A stretch of 64,000 nucleotides of DNA from Verrucomicrobiota bacterium. GTDB lineage: Bacteria; Verrucomicrobiota; Verrucomicrobiia; Limisphaerales; UBA1319. The translations under genes and the position numbers were made by a program. The stretch is taken from NCBI GenBank assembly GCA_022711435.1, contig JAKLFB010000007.1, positions 1 through 64,000 on the forward strand, read 5' to 3'. This document shows, in pieces, positions 18,128 through 26,932 of this stretch (positions are counted from its first letter, which is position 1; each line of letters begins with the position of its first letter). The notes beneath the pieces were generated by a model, which saw only the letters and a list, made by a program, of their open reading frames with translations, was not told the DNA's origin and made no database searches.

Positions 18128-19171
18128 CTACTTGGCAGAGGCCCGGCGCAGCCGGTCCCATATGGCCTGCCAGGCAGGAATCGAAGGAGGCGCTTCCACG
18201 ACGATGAGGTCCGGATCGAGATCATCGCTTTGGTGCAGTTCGGCGTACAGAGCCCGTGCGAAGGAGGCGGGGTCATGAGGCAGCTGACGAATCGCCAGCC
18301 ATCGGCCGGCGGCTGGCATTTGCCGCTGGATCAGCAGGATGGTCCGGCTCGGGCTCAGACCCTGGCTGGCCAGCCGCCGGGCCAGGTCGGAGACGTCCTG
18401 CCAGCTCCAGACTGCCAGGGGGCTGCGGGGCGCGTAATGTTTTAGCATCTGACCGGGGCTGTGCAGCGGATGGACGCCGTCATCGGCCGGGGCCCCTTCT
18501 CTCGGGGGATCGTCGACGGCTCCGATCACTGCTTCGAGTGCAGCGGTCGAAACGATGCCGGGCCGCAGGAGCCGGGGCGGATGCGCGGTCAGGTCGACGA
18601 CCGTCGATTCGATCCCGACGGGGCACGGCCCGCCGTCCACGATGAGCCGGAGCTGATGGCCCATGGACTTGACGACGTGTTCAGCGGAGGTTGGGGAGAG
18701 GGCCTGGGAAGGATTGGCGCTGGGGGCTGCGAGCGGAAACCCGCACGCCTGGATCACCTCCTGCATGACGGGATGGGCAGGCCAGCGCAGGCCCACGGTC
18801 GGTCCGCCTCCGGTGACCGCATCGGGAATGATCGGCGATCTCGGCAGGACCATCGTCAGGGGCCCAGGCCAGAACGCCCGGGCCAGCCGGTCCGCCGTCC
18901 TGGGCCATTCGGCTGCGCACCGCCGCGCCATCTCGACTCCTACGACATGCACGATGATCGGATTCCGCCCCGGGCGTCCTTTGAGCTCGAAGAGGCGGGC
19001 GACGGCGTCGGCGCGTGTGGCATCGGCTGCCAGCCCATAGACCGTTTCGGTGGGCAAAGCCACGGCCTCGCCCTGTCGCAGCAGCTCTGCCGCCCGGGCG
19101 ACCGCGCGGGCCCGTTCTCCGGGATCGCGCGCCCCAACCACCTCCGCCGTTGTCGGCCCCCGCCGGTTCAT
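18128..19171 (-). CDS. L-threonylcarbamoyladenylate synthase (Sua5/YrdC/YwlC type)
   Basis: 347 residues: an N-terminal YrdC domain (LPTETVYGLAADA, KGRPGRNPIIVHV, APSANPSQALSPT, GIESTVVDL) and a C-terminal Sua5 domain (from about GQMLKHYAPRSPLAVW). This is the long, two-domain Sua5 form. It makes threonylcarbamoyl-AMP from threonine, bicarbonate and ATP, the first step of the t6A37 modification of ANN-decoding tRNAs. I chose the ATG at 19171; the frame is open far upstream but that is antisense shadow of trpD. It is divergent from trpD with a 156-base gap that should hold both promoters. Confidence 0.93.
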   Translation of the reverse strand: MNRRGPTTAEVVGARDPGERARAVARAAELLRQGEAVALPTETVYGLAADATRADAVARLFELKGRPGRNPIIVHVVGVEMARRCAAEWPRTADRLARAFWPGPLTMVLPRSPIIPDAVTGGGPTVGLRWPAHPVMQEVIQACGFPLAAPSANPSQALSPTSAEHVVKSMGHQLRLIVDGGPCPVGIESTVVDLTAHPPRLLRPGIVSTAALEAVIGAVDDPPREGAPADDGVHPLHSPGQMLKHYAPRSPLAVWSWQDVSDLARRLASQGLSPSRTILLIQRQMPAAGRWLAIRQLPHDPASFARALYAELHQSDDLDPDLIVVEAPPSIPAWQAIWDRLRRASAK

Positions 19172-19327
19172 TCGTCGCCTTCCATATTCCGGCAAAGGCT
19201 GCCCCGCCGCAATGGCGAATGCGGAAGCTCTTCGGAAGGCGGCGATCCCGCCCCGGCGTCCGCGATGGCGTCTGTTCGAGCCTCCAATTGTATGGCGAAT
19301 CCCGAGCCGTGCGGCTAGGATGGCGGG

Positions 19328-20371
19328 GTGATCGAGAATCTGACGCGGCAAGTAGGGGCGGGCGTCGATCTGACTGTCGAGCAGGTGCGCGATGCGGTGA
19401 GGGAGCTGGCCAGCGAGAGAGTGCCGGCCGAGATCAAGGCCGATTTCCTCATGGCGCTTGCCCGCAAAGGGGAGTCTATCGGCGAGATTGCCGCCTTTGC
19501 CCGGGCGCTCCGCGGGATGGCGCTGCCCGTGCCCCTGGACGATGTGACGCGGGCGGGTCCGATCCTGGATGTCTGCGGCACGGGTGGAGACCGGCTCGGC
19601 ACGTTCAATATTTCCACAACGGTCGCCCTGCTCGTGGCGGCGGCCGGCGTTGCCGTTGCCAAGCACGGCAACCGGGCCATCACCTCCCGGGCCGGAAGCG
19701 CCGACGTGCTCGAGGCCCTCGGCGTCCCAACCCGCCTCGCCCCGGAAGCTGCCGCACGCTCGCTGCGGGAACATCGGTTCGCATTTCTTTTCGCGCCGCA
19801 GTATCACCCGGCATTCCAGCACATCGCCCCGGCTCGGCGCCTGTGCGCGGCCCGCTGCCAGCGCACGCTCTTCAATTTCCTGGGGCCGCTCCTGAACCCG
19901 GCGCGGCCGGACTGCCAGCTCATCGGCATTCCGGAGCCAGCGCTCCAGGCGCCCGTCGCGCGCGTGCTTCAGCAGCTTGGTCTCCGCAGGGCGCTCGTCG
20001 TCAGCGGGCAGGCCGAGGGCTCCTGGCTCGACGAGCTGTCCACGATCGGCCCCACCCGGCTCGCCGGTTTCGATCCCGAACAGGGCTTTCGCGAGAGCCA
20101 GCTCGAGCCGGATTCGCTCCCGATCCAGCCAGCGCGCCTGTCCGACCTGGCGGGCGGCGACAGCGCGGCCAACGCCGCCATCATCCTCGCCATCCTCGAT
20201 GGGCGGGACCGCGGCCCCAAACGCGACGCCGTCCTCCTCAACGCCGCCGCTGCCCTCGAGGTGGCTGGCCGAGTCCAAACCCTCCGCGAGGGATGGGATC
20301 TGGCCGCCGAGCTCATCGATTCGGAAAAGGGCATCGCCCGGCTCGAAGCGATCCGGTCGTCCGCATCATGA
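19328..20371 (+). CDS. trpD: Anthranilate phosphoribosyltransferase
   Basis: 347 residues from a GTG start with AGGA about ten bases upstream. It transfers phosphoribose from PRPP to anthranilate in tryptophan synthesis. The PRPP-binding CGTGGD (residues 83-88), FNIST, KHGNRAITSRAGSADVLEALG and FLFAPQYHPAF motifs are all in place. No other trp genes are nearby, so the pathway is scattered in this genome. Its TGA overlaps the ATG of a short PEP-CTERM-like frame. Confidence 0.95.
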   Translation: MIENLTRQVGAGVDLTVEQVRDAVRELASERVPAEIKADFLMALARKGESIGEIAAFARALRGMALPVPLDDVTRAGPILDVCGTGGDRLGTFNISTTVALLVAAAGVAVAKHGNRAITSRAGSADVLEALGVPTRLAPEAAARSLREHRFAFLFAPQYHPAFQHIAPARRLCAARCQRTLFNFLGPLLNPARPDCQLIGIPEPALQAPVARVLQQLGLRRALVVSGQAEGSWLDELSTIGPTRLAGFDPEQGFRESQLEPDSLPIQPARLSDLAGGDSAANAAIILAILDGRDRGPKRDAVLLNAAAALEVAGRVQTLREGWDLAAELIDSEKGIARLEAIRSSAS

Positions 20372-20604
20372 CGCCCCCTCGGGCGGCGTATATGGTTGAC
20401 AACGGCGACGGCACATTGGGGGCCAATCCCAACGCCACCCCCTTGCCATTGGTTTTGCCCTTCAGCCTCGGTTTTCCGAACGTGAACAACGTCCCCTTCG
20501 CAATGATCACGACGGTCAATCCGGTGCCGGAGCCTGCGGCATTCGGCGCGGTGGGTCTGTTGCTTTTCGCCGGGGCCATCGGACGCCGCTGGCTGGGCCG
20601 ATAA
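20368..20604 (+). CDS. Orphan PEP-CTERM tail protein (78 aa, probably a remnant)
   Basis: A 78-residue frame that starts at an ATG overlapping the trpD stop (a second ATG, 20392, is also possible). The C-terminus is a textbook PEP-CTERM sorting signal: NPVPEPAAFGAVGLLLFAG followed by AIGRRWLGR, that is, motif, membrane helix and basic end. There is no signal peptide and only a short Asn/Pro/Phe-rich stretch before it, so it cannot be exported as drawn. It is best read as the 3' end of a lost exosortase-targeted protein gene. A palindrome GCGGCCGGCCGC and a T run follow and may terminate transcription. Confidence 0.45.
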   Translation: MTPPRAAYMVDNGDGTLGANPNATPLPLVLPFSLGFPNVNNVPFAMITTVNPVPEPAAFGAVGLLLFAGAIGRRWLGR

Positions 20605-20769
20605 GCGGCCGGCCGCCTCTCGCATTTTTTCCCGGTCCTCCGGCCGGGCCGTGAGACGTCCATTTGCGCATCGAGCGTTTATGGATATACTAGCCGACGT
20701 GAGGATCGCTGGCGGGGTCGCCCTCCGGCGGCGCGGGCGGACCGATCCACAATCGATCGAACAACGAAT

Positions 20770-21384
20770 ATGGCACATCAATACGCGAACAAACAGGAGG
20801 CCTTGCTGGCCAAGGTCAAAGGCAAAACCGGGCGGATTTCGGACAAGACCCACGAAGAGCATCTGAAGCTCTACACCGGTTATGTGAACAAGACCAACGC
20901 GATCCTCAAGGAGATCGAAGAGGTGTCGAAGGTTTTGGATCCGGCCAATCCCGCCCATGCCAACCAGATCTTCAGCACCCTGCGCTCGCTGAAGGTGGAT
21001 TTCACCTTCGCACTGGGGGGTGTGGTCAACCACGAGATCTATTTCTCCGTCATGGGCGGCGCCGGCGGGCCTGCCACCGGCAAGGTGGCCGATCTGATCC
21101 AGCGCAGCTTCGGCAGTTTCGAAGCCTATCGGAAGGATCTCAAGGCCACGGCCATCTCCGCCCGCGGGTGGGCATGGACCGGATACGATCCCCAGACCGG
21201 CTTGCTCTTCAATTATTTGGGCGACGGGCAGAACTCCTATCTCGTTTGGGGCGTCAAGCCCATCCTCGCCCTGGACACGTACGAGCACGCCTATTACGCC
21301 GACTTCTACACCAACCGTGGCGCCTACATCGATGAGTTCATGAACTGCGTCGATTGGGACGAGGTCAACCGCCGGCTGGGCTGA
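20770..21384 (+). CDS. Superoxide dismutase, Fe/Mn family
   Basis: 204 residues. Expected metal ligands are visible: H31 in EEHLKLYTGYVNKTN, H88 in VVNHEIYF, D169 and H173 in ALDTYEHAYYADF. This belongs to the sub-group in which the first ligand sits in HLKLY-GYV rather than the usual HH..HH context, and the standard WEHAYY reads TYEHAYY. The metal cannot be told from sequence by eye. It converts superoxide to H2O2 and oxygen, useful to an anaerobe or microaerophile with oxygen-sensitive PFOR and hydrogenase. No signal peptide, so cytoplasmic. Monocistronic by spacing. Confidence 0.9.
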   Translation: MAHQYANKQEALLAKVKGKTGRISDKTHEEHLKLYTGYVNKTNAILKEIEEVSKVLDPANPAHANQIFSTLRSLKVDFTFALGGVVNHEIYFSVMGGAGGPATGKVADLIQRSFGSFEAYRKDLKATAISARGWAWTGYDPQTGLLFNYLGDGQNSYLVWGVKPILALDTYEHAYYADFYTNRGAYIDEFMNCVDWDEVNRRLG

Positions 21385-21574
21385 GCGCGGCGCCCTCGGG
21401 CGAGGAAGGGCGGCGGCCCGGTCCATCGCATCGTTGGACGGGGCGCCGCACCGCTGGTGGGGCGGCGGCTGCCACTGCGAGCGGGGAGGGCATTCTCTCG
21501 AGCCGCGCCGGGGCGCGTGTCGCGGGGCGAAAAGGCTTGAGCCAGTTGTCGGTTTGGCCAAAGGTGCAGGGGTT

Positions 21575-22255
21575 ATGCTGCCGCTTCGCGACGATATTGT
21601 GGCGCGCCGATACCCGGTGTTCACCGTCGTCCTGATCGGGATCAACCTGCTGGTGTTCCTGGATGAGCTGGCGTGGGGCAGGCGGTTGCCCGAGTATCTG
21701 TTCCTTTACGGCATTGTGCCCGTCCGCTACACGGATCCGGATCTCCTCCGGCTTTTTCACCCGGTCCAGCAAGCGATTCCGTTCGTGAGCTCGATGTTTC
21801 TTCACGGGGGCTGGCTCCATCTGCTGGGGAACATGTGGACCCTCTGGGTGTTTGGGGACAACGTCGAGGATCGTCTGGGGCGGTTTCGCTACATCCTCCT
21901 TTACGTGAGCGGGGGCGCCTGTGCGTCGTTGCTCCACATCGTCACCAACGCCAGCTCGGCCGTCCCGACCATTGGCGCCAGCGGGGCTGTGGCCGCTGTG
22001 ATGGGGGCTTATTTCCGGTTCTATCCCCGGGCGGATGTGACGGTGTTGATCCCGCCGTTCTTTCTGGGCCCCTTCTTCCGGGTGCCGGCGGTCTTCTTTC
22101 TCCTGCTGTGGTTCATCCTGCAGTTTTACAATGGGACCCTGAGCCTGGTGAGCAGGGCATCCGATGCGGGGGGCATCGCCTGGTGGGCTCATATTGGCGG
22201 GTTCATCTTCGGCGCGCTCGCAGGTCGTGCATTGGCCCGTCATCCAAACCTTTAA
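21575..22255 (+). CDS. Rhomboid-family intramembrane serine protease
   Basis: 226 residues with about six transmembrane helices. The catalytic pair is present: S136 in TIGASGAVAAVMGAYF and H206 in WWAHIGGFIFG. HGGWLHLLGNMWTLWVFGDNVED matches the conserved first loop and TM2 of rhomboids. I chose the ATG at 21575 with GGGG-type SD just upstream; longer starts would add low-quality sequence. Rhomboids cut transmembrane substrates within or near the membrane; the substrate is unknown here. A large hairpin begins at its stop codon. Confidence 0.92.
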   Translation: MLPLRDDIVARRYPVFTVVLIGINLLVFLDELAWGRRLPEYLFLYGIVPVRYTDPDLLRLFHPVQQAIPFVSSMFLHGGWLHLLGNMWTLWVFGDNVEDRLGRFRYILLYVSGGACASLLHIVTNASSAVPTIGASGAVAAVMGAYFRFYPRADVTVLIPPFFLGPFFRVPAVFFLLLWFILQFYNGTLSLVSRASDAGGIAWWAHIGGFIFGALAGRALARHPNL

Positions 22256-22350
22256 GGGTCTGTGCAAAAATCTTTGCGCAGACCCTGAGGGTCAGCGGAT
22301 CTCGGAGCGTGCGGGATCGATGTGCGTTTCGGGCCTCGACGCACGCTCGA
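22255..22350 (+). other. Two consecutive hairpins after the rhomboid gene
   Basis: AGGGTCTG-TGCAAA-AATC-TTTGCG-CAGACCCT (22255-22286) forms a 14-bp stem with one wobble and a 4-base loop, starting at the rhomboid stop. A second repeat pairs GGAGCGTGCG with CGCACGCTCG (22304-22349, one mismatch). A later AGGTCTGCG at 22351-22359 could compete for the first stem. No U tract follows the first hairpin. It may be a terminator, a REP-like repeat or a structured RNA; nothing else occupies 22256-22535. Confidence 0.4.
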
Positions 22351-22535
22351 AGGTCTGCGGTGTCTCGCAAATTTTTTACTTCCGCCAGACAATCCCATGA
22401 CATCTTGGGCTCGGCCTGATGGCAGGATGCAGGAGTGATGCGAGGAAAGGATGGCGGCGGGTTCGAGGCCGCGCCCTGGCCGGGAACATGCGCTGGACGG
22501 CGTGAGGAAAAGGCCCCATGATTTCCTGATAGCCG

Positions 22536-24428
22536 ATGCGCAAGGTTGCGACCATTTTCGTGCTTTCGGTCTTCGGGCCCAGCCTGGTCCTGGCCTGGCT
22601 GGCGGTTCGGTCATTGCGGGACCAGCAGTTCCTGCTGGAGCGCCAGCAGGTCCTTCTGTGCCAGAGCGAGGTGCTTGCCATCGCCCGCGACATCCAAGGC
22701 CGCCTGGCCGAACACCAGCGCGAGTTTGGTCTTCAAGTCGAGGCGATGCTGGCGGGCCAGCCGGCATCGGCCGTGGCGGCGGTCTTCGACCAGCATCTGC
22801 CCGACATCTGGCCATGGGCCGAGGTGGGGTTTGTCGTCTCGCTCGAAGGCGCGATTCTGTCGCCTGCGCCGCCGGCCGGGGCTCGATCGAGGCAATTCCT
22901 GGCCGAGAACGATTTGTTTTTCAGCAACCGGGGCACGCTCGAGGTGTATAACAATCCCAAGAGCGTCAACTACAGCCAGCTGGCCGAGGTCCAGCAGACC
23001 ATGCGGCAGATGGGCGGGCCTGGCCCTCAGGCGATCCTGTCCGGCGAGCCGGCCGCGATCCAGTCACGCTTGGCTTCTCCAGCCAAGAACGTCGCGGTAC
23101 CCCGGCAGGTCATCCCCTTGAACGATCCGCAGGCCGCCGACAACTACTTTTCCAGGGTGGCGGCCTCGGAAGCGCATTTCCGGGATCTGATTGGCGATGC
23201 CGCGGAGGGGTCGCTGGCGCGATTTGTCGGCAGCCAGTTGCGGCTCTGGATCTGGCGCCGATCGCCTCAGGATCCGCAGCTGGTGTTCGGGGCGCAGATG
23301 GCCCTCTCGCGCCTTCGCCAGGACCTCCAGGAGCGGTTCCTGGTCGTGCCCGGCGCCGGCCCGCTCGCGGCGGCCGTCCGAGACTCGCAGCCCCGGGCGG
23401 ACGTGCGGGGCCGGGTCTGCCTGGCGTTGATCGACGAGGCGGGCCGTCCGCTGGCGCGGAGCCACCCGAATTTCCAGGCCGACTGGCGGCATCCATTCGT
23501 CGCGACCGAGATCGGCGAGATCCTGCCCCGATGGGAGGTGTGCGCATACCTGCTGGATCCGGCCCAGCTGGCTCGAACGGCCAACTCGATCCGGCTGACC
23601 CTGGGACTTCTGGTGGCGGTCCTGCTGTCGGCCATCGCTGCGGGCGGCTGGCTGGTGGTGCGAGACCTGCGGCGCGAGCTGACTCTGGCCCGCCAAAAGA
23701 CCGATTTCGTGAGCAATGTCTCACACGAGCTGAAGACGCCGCTGACGTCGATCCGGATGTTTGCCGAGCTGCTGGCCGACGGCCGCGTCACCCGCGCCGA
23801 GAAGCAGCGCGATTACCTCCGCATCATCACCGTCGAAGCCGGCCGCCTGGCTCGGCTGATCAACAACGTGCTCGATTTCTCCCGCCTCGAGCGCGGAGAG
23901 AAGAAGTTCCAGTTCCTCGACTGCGATCTGGTGGAAATCGTCCGGGAGACGGTCGACTCGTTTCGTCCGCATCTGCAATCGAGCGGATTCGCCCTCGAAT
24001 GCCGGCTGCCGCCGGAGCCGCGGGTGGTTCGGGGCGATCGGGACGGCCTGGCTCAGATCCTGGTCAACCTGCTCTCCAACGCCGAGAAATACTCAGGCGA
24101 TGGCCGCGAGATCGAAGTCCGGGTCGCGGACGGCTCGGATCCCGGCGTTGTGGAGATCGAGGTGCTCGATCGCGGCCTGGGGGTGCCCCGCGGGTGCGAG
24201 GAGAAGATCTTCGAGAAATTCTTCCGGGCCCATGACGCGCTGGCCAGCGGGATCCAGGGATCGGGTCTGGGCCTGACGCTGGCCCGCCAGATCGCCCGCG
24301 CTCACGGCGGCGAACTGGAATACCGTCCGCGCCCCGGCGGCGGGAGCGGTTTCCTCCTGCGGCTGCCTTGCGCGGAGCGGGCGGCGCCCGGCTCTGCCCC
24401 GGCCATCGAGAACGTCCATGCCTGCTGA
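22536..24428 (+). CDS. Sensor histidine kinase with large N-terminal sensor region
   Basis: 630 residues. TM1 (VATIFVLSVFGPSLVLAWLA), a periplasmic or extracytoplasmic region of about 325 residues of unrecognised fold, TM2 (LTLGLLVAVLLSAIAAGGW), then the kinase: H-box NVSHELKTPLTSIRMFAELL with the phospho-accepting His near residue 397, N-box NLLSNAEKYS, G1 DRGLGVP, F-box FEKFFRAHD and G2 GSGLGLTLARQIA. It overlaps the response regulator gene by 11 bases, so they form one operon and pair. The signal is unknown; the neighbouring pilus operon is convergent and not obviously linked. Confidence 0.92.
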   Translation: MRKVATIFVLSVFGPSLVLAWLAVRSLRDQQFLLERQQVLLCQSEVLAIARDIQGRLAEHQREFGLQVEAMLAGQPASAVAAVFDQHLPDIWPWAEVGFVVSLEGAILSPAPPAGARSRQFLAENDLFFSNRGTLEVYNNPKSVNYSQLAEVQQTMRQMGGPGPQAILSGEPAAIQSRLASPAKNVAVPRQVIPLNDPQAADNYFSRVAASEAHFRDLIGDAAEGSLARFVGSQLRLWIWRRSPQDPQLVFGAQMALSRLRQDLQERFLVVPGAGPLAAAVRDSQPRADVRGRVCLALIDEAGRPLARSHPNFQADWRHPFVATEIGEILPRWEVCAYLLDPAQLARTANSIRLTLGLLVAVLLSAIAAGGWLVVRDLRRELTLARQKTDFVSNVSHELKTPLTSIRMFAELLADGRVTRAEKQRDYLRIITVEAGRLARLINNVLDFSRLERGEKKFQFLDCDLVEIVRETVDSFRPHLQSSGFALECRLPPEPRVVRGDRDGLAQILVNLLSNAEKYSGDGREIEVRVADGSDPGVVEIEVLDRGLGVPRGCEEKIFEKFFRAHDALASGIQGSGLGLTLARQIARAHGGELEYRPRPGGGSGFLLRLPCAERAAPGSAPAIENVHAC

Positions 24429-25122
24429 CCGCCCGAAAATCCTGGTTATCGAGGACGACCCCCACATCCAGGTGGGCCTGCAAGAGCTGCTGGAAAGCGA
24501 GGGGTTCGCCGTGGCGATCCGCGTGCGGGGGGACCAGGCCGAGGAGGCCGTGCGCCGCGAGCGGCCCGCTCTCGTCATCCTGGATGTGATGCTGCCCGGC
24601 CTCAGCGGCTACGATGTCTGCAAGAGGCTTCGCCAGGATCGGGTGGGGGTTCCCATCCTGATGCTGACCGCCAAGGGCCAGGAGATCGACAAGGTCGTCG
24701 GTCTCGAGCTGGGAGCGGACGATTACCTGTCCAAGCCGTTTGGGGTTCGAGAGCTGCTGGCGCGGATCCACGCATTGCTGCGGCGCGCGGCCTCCGCCCC
24801 CGGCGGCGCCGCCGCGGCCCGAGATCCGTTCCCGATCGGCGATGCCGTGATCGATCCCCGGACGTTCCAGATCCGCCGCGGCGCGATCGAGGAGGAGCTG
24901 ACCGCGCGCGAGCTGAAGCTGCTCCAGTTCTTCTCCACGCATCCGGGCGAAGTGCTCTCGCGGGACCAGCTTCTGAACGAGGTCTGGGGCTACCACTATT
25001 ACGGCACGACCCGGACACTGGATCAGGTCATCGTCTCCCTGCGCCGGAAGCTGGGGGACTCGGCGGAGGCTCCGCGCCACCTGGTGACCGTGCACGGGGT
25101 GGGCTACAAGCTGCAGCCCTGA
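24418..25122 (+). CDS. OmpR/PhoB-family response regulator
   Basis: 234 residues: receiver domain (acidic pocket IEDD, phospho-acceptor D56 in LVILDVMLPGLSGYD, T/A region LMLTAKG, K106 in YLSKPFG) and a C-terminal winged helix (LTARELKLLQFFSTHPGEV, TRTLDQVIVSLRRKLGD, VHGVGYKLQP). It should activate or repress promoters when phosphorylated by the kinase encoded just upstream, with which it overlaps. It ends 19 bases from the convergent pilB-like gene. Confidence 0.94.
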   Translation: MPADRPKILVIEDDPHIQVGLQELLESEGFAVAIRVRGDQAEEAVRRERPALVILDVMLPGLSGYDVCKRLRQDRVGVPILMLTAKGQEIDKVVGLELGADDYLSKPFGVRELLARIHALLRRAASAPGGAAAARDPFPIGDAVIDPRTFQIRRGAIEEELTARELKLLQFFSTHPGEVLSRDQLLNEVWGYHYYGTTRTLDQVIVSLRRKLGDSAEAPRHLVTVHGVGYKLQP

Positions 25123-25141
25123 GGCGAGGCGCCCCGGCGTG

Positions 25142-26932
25142 CTATGCTCCTGCCGGGTGCCGGAAGGACTGGGCCGGGTGCGCCTCCTGCAGGTGGGGCT
25201 GCAGCTGGGGGATCTGGCTGATCCGCAAGGTGATTCTCTGCAGCTCGGCGACGGAGATCCAGCCGTGCTGCACCTTGTGGAAGCCCTGCGATCTGAGGGA
25301 TCGCCAGCCGTCGCCCGCAGCGGCCTCGCGCAGCTCGCTGGTCCTGATCCCCGGCTGCAGCATCTCCGCGATCTTGTCGGTCACCAGGAAGAACTCGTAC
25401 AGGGCGATGCGGCCGCGAAATCCGTTGTGCGAGCACTCGACGCAGCCGGCTCCCCGCGAAGCCTGCACCTGGCCGGGATCGATCCCGAGCGTCTCGGCCA
25501 TCTCCTGCCGGAAATCGTCGGGCACGGCGGGGTCCGGCGCCAGGCAATGCCGGCAGATCCGCCGGGCCAGGCGCTGGGCGATGCTGCAGACCAGGGACGA
25601 CCCCAACAGGAACGGCTCGATCTTCATCTCGATGAGCCGCGTGATGGCGCTGACGCTGTCGTTGGTGTGCAGGGTCGAAAACACCAGGTGGCCCGTCTGG
25701 GCGGCGCGGATGGCGATCTCCGCCGTCTCGGTGTCCCGGATCTCGCCGATCAGGATCACGTCCGGGTCGTGCCGGAGCACGGAGCGCAGGCCGTTGGAGA
25801 AGGTCAGGCCGATCTCATCGTGGGTCTGGATCTGCGAGATCCCTTCGAGCTGGTATTCGACGGGGTTCTCGATCGTGATGATCTTGCGGCCGACGTCGTT
25901 GGCGTGGGCGAGGGCGGCATAGAGGGTGGTGGTCTTTCCGCTGCCGGTCGGCCCGGTCAGCAGCACCAGCCCTTGCGAGAGGCGGGTCAGGTTCTCCATG
26001 ATCGACTGCTGTTCCGGCTCCATGCCGAGCTGCGCCAGGTCGAGGAACAGGCTCTGCCGGCCCAGGATTCGAAGGCAGACCGCCTCGCCGTTCTTGATGG
26101 GAATGACCGACACCCGGAGAGCGTATTCCTCCTTGCCGGTTTTCATGGCGATGCGGCCGTCCTGGGGGACGCGGCGCTCGGCGATGTTGAGCCCGGCCAT
26201 CACCTTGAGGCGGGAGACGAGGGATTCGTAGACCTGGCGCAGGCCGGCCGGGACCGGCACGTCCTGCAGCAGGCCGTCGATCCGGTAGCGCAGGCGGATC
26301 CAGGTGTTGTAGGGCTCGATGTGGACGTCGGTGGCGTCGAGCCGGAGGGCCTCGATGAGGATCTGATCCACGAACGCCGCCACGGAAGCGTCCGTCTCCC
26401 CCCCCTCCTCGGAGGTCCGGAGGTCGAGGACGATTTCCTGGGACATCCCGGGCCCGCTGAGCCCCTCGCGCAGCTGCTGGATCGTGTCCGCACCGAGCCC
26501 GTATTTTTGTTTGATGACCGAGTGGATGCTGCTGGGCGGGGCGATGACCAGCTTGAGGCGTTTGCCCAGGAGCAGGCGCAGATTGCCCTGCTCGTTCAGC
26601 GGGGGAGGCTCGCTGATCGCCAGGGTCAGCAGCCCGCCCTGGTGGGCGATGGGGATGATCCGATAGTGCAGCACCAGCTTCACCGGCACCAGCCCCAGGA
26701 TGTTCGGGTCCAGATCCAGAGCCGTGAGGTCGACGAAATCCAAGTGGTTGAGCGTGGCCAGCGCGCGGTAGGTGTCCTCCTCGGAGGCGTAGTTCAGATC
26801 GACGATCGCCCGGTGCTGGGGGATGTTGAGGCGCGATTGGCGGCGGCGCGCCAGCTCGAGGTGTTTCTCGCTGATCCTGCCGCTGGCCAGCAGAAGGTCC
26901 CCCACTTCCTTTCGGGGCGCGTTCGATTTCAT
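25142..26932 (-). CDS. PilB/GspE-type secretion and pilus assembly ATPase
   Basis: 596 residues. The N-terminal GspE-II/MshEN-like domain (about 1-150, VGDLLLASGRISEKHLELA) is followed by the AAA-like motor: Walker A GPTGSGKTT near residue 326, Asp box, Walker B DVILIGEIRD near 388, His box GHLVFSTLHTND, and a tetracysteine zinc site (CRHC near 456, CVEC near 496). I chose the ATG at 26932; it overlaps the stop of the upstream gene (ATGA), so it is the last gene of the pilus-like operon. It should power polymerisation of a type IV pilus or type II secretion pseudopilus at the inner membrane. No PilC-type platform protein or pilin is in the window. Confidence 0.93.
   Translation of the reverse strand: MKSNAPRKEVGDLLLASGRISEKHLELARRRQSRLNIPQHRAIVDLNYASEEDTYRALATLNHLDFVDLTALDLDPNILGLVPVKLVLHYRIIPIAHQGGLLTLAISEPPPLNEQGNLRLLLGKRLKLVIAPPSSIHSVIKQKYGLGADTIQQLREGLSGPGMSQEIVLDLRTSEEGGETDASVAAFVDQILIEALRLDATDVHIEPYNTWIRLRYRIDGLLQDVPVPAGLRQVYESLVSRLKVMAGLNIAERRVPQDGRIAMKTGKEEYALRVSVIPIKNGEAVCLRILGRQSLFLDLAQLGMEPEQQSIMENLTRLSQGLVLLTGPTGSGKTTTLYAALAHANDVGRKIITIENPVEYQLEGISQIQTHDEIGLTFSNGLRSVLRHDPDVILIGEIRDTETAEIAIRAAQTGHLVFSTLHTNDSVSAITRLIEMKIEPFLLGSSLVCSIAQRLARRICRHCLAPDPAVPDDFRQEMAETLGIDPGQVQASRGAGCVECSHNGFRGRIALYEFFLVTDKIAEMLQPGIRTSELREAAAGDGWRSLRSQGFHKVQHGWISVAELQRITLRISQIPQLQPHLQEAHPAQSFRHPAGA

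Noticed and set aside
19172..20278. N-terminal extension of the Sua5/YwlC frame to position 20278
   Set aside because: The extension is antisense to trpD and lacks protein character; the domain starts right after the ATG at 19171.
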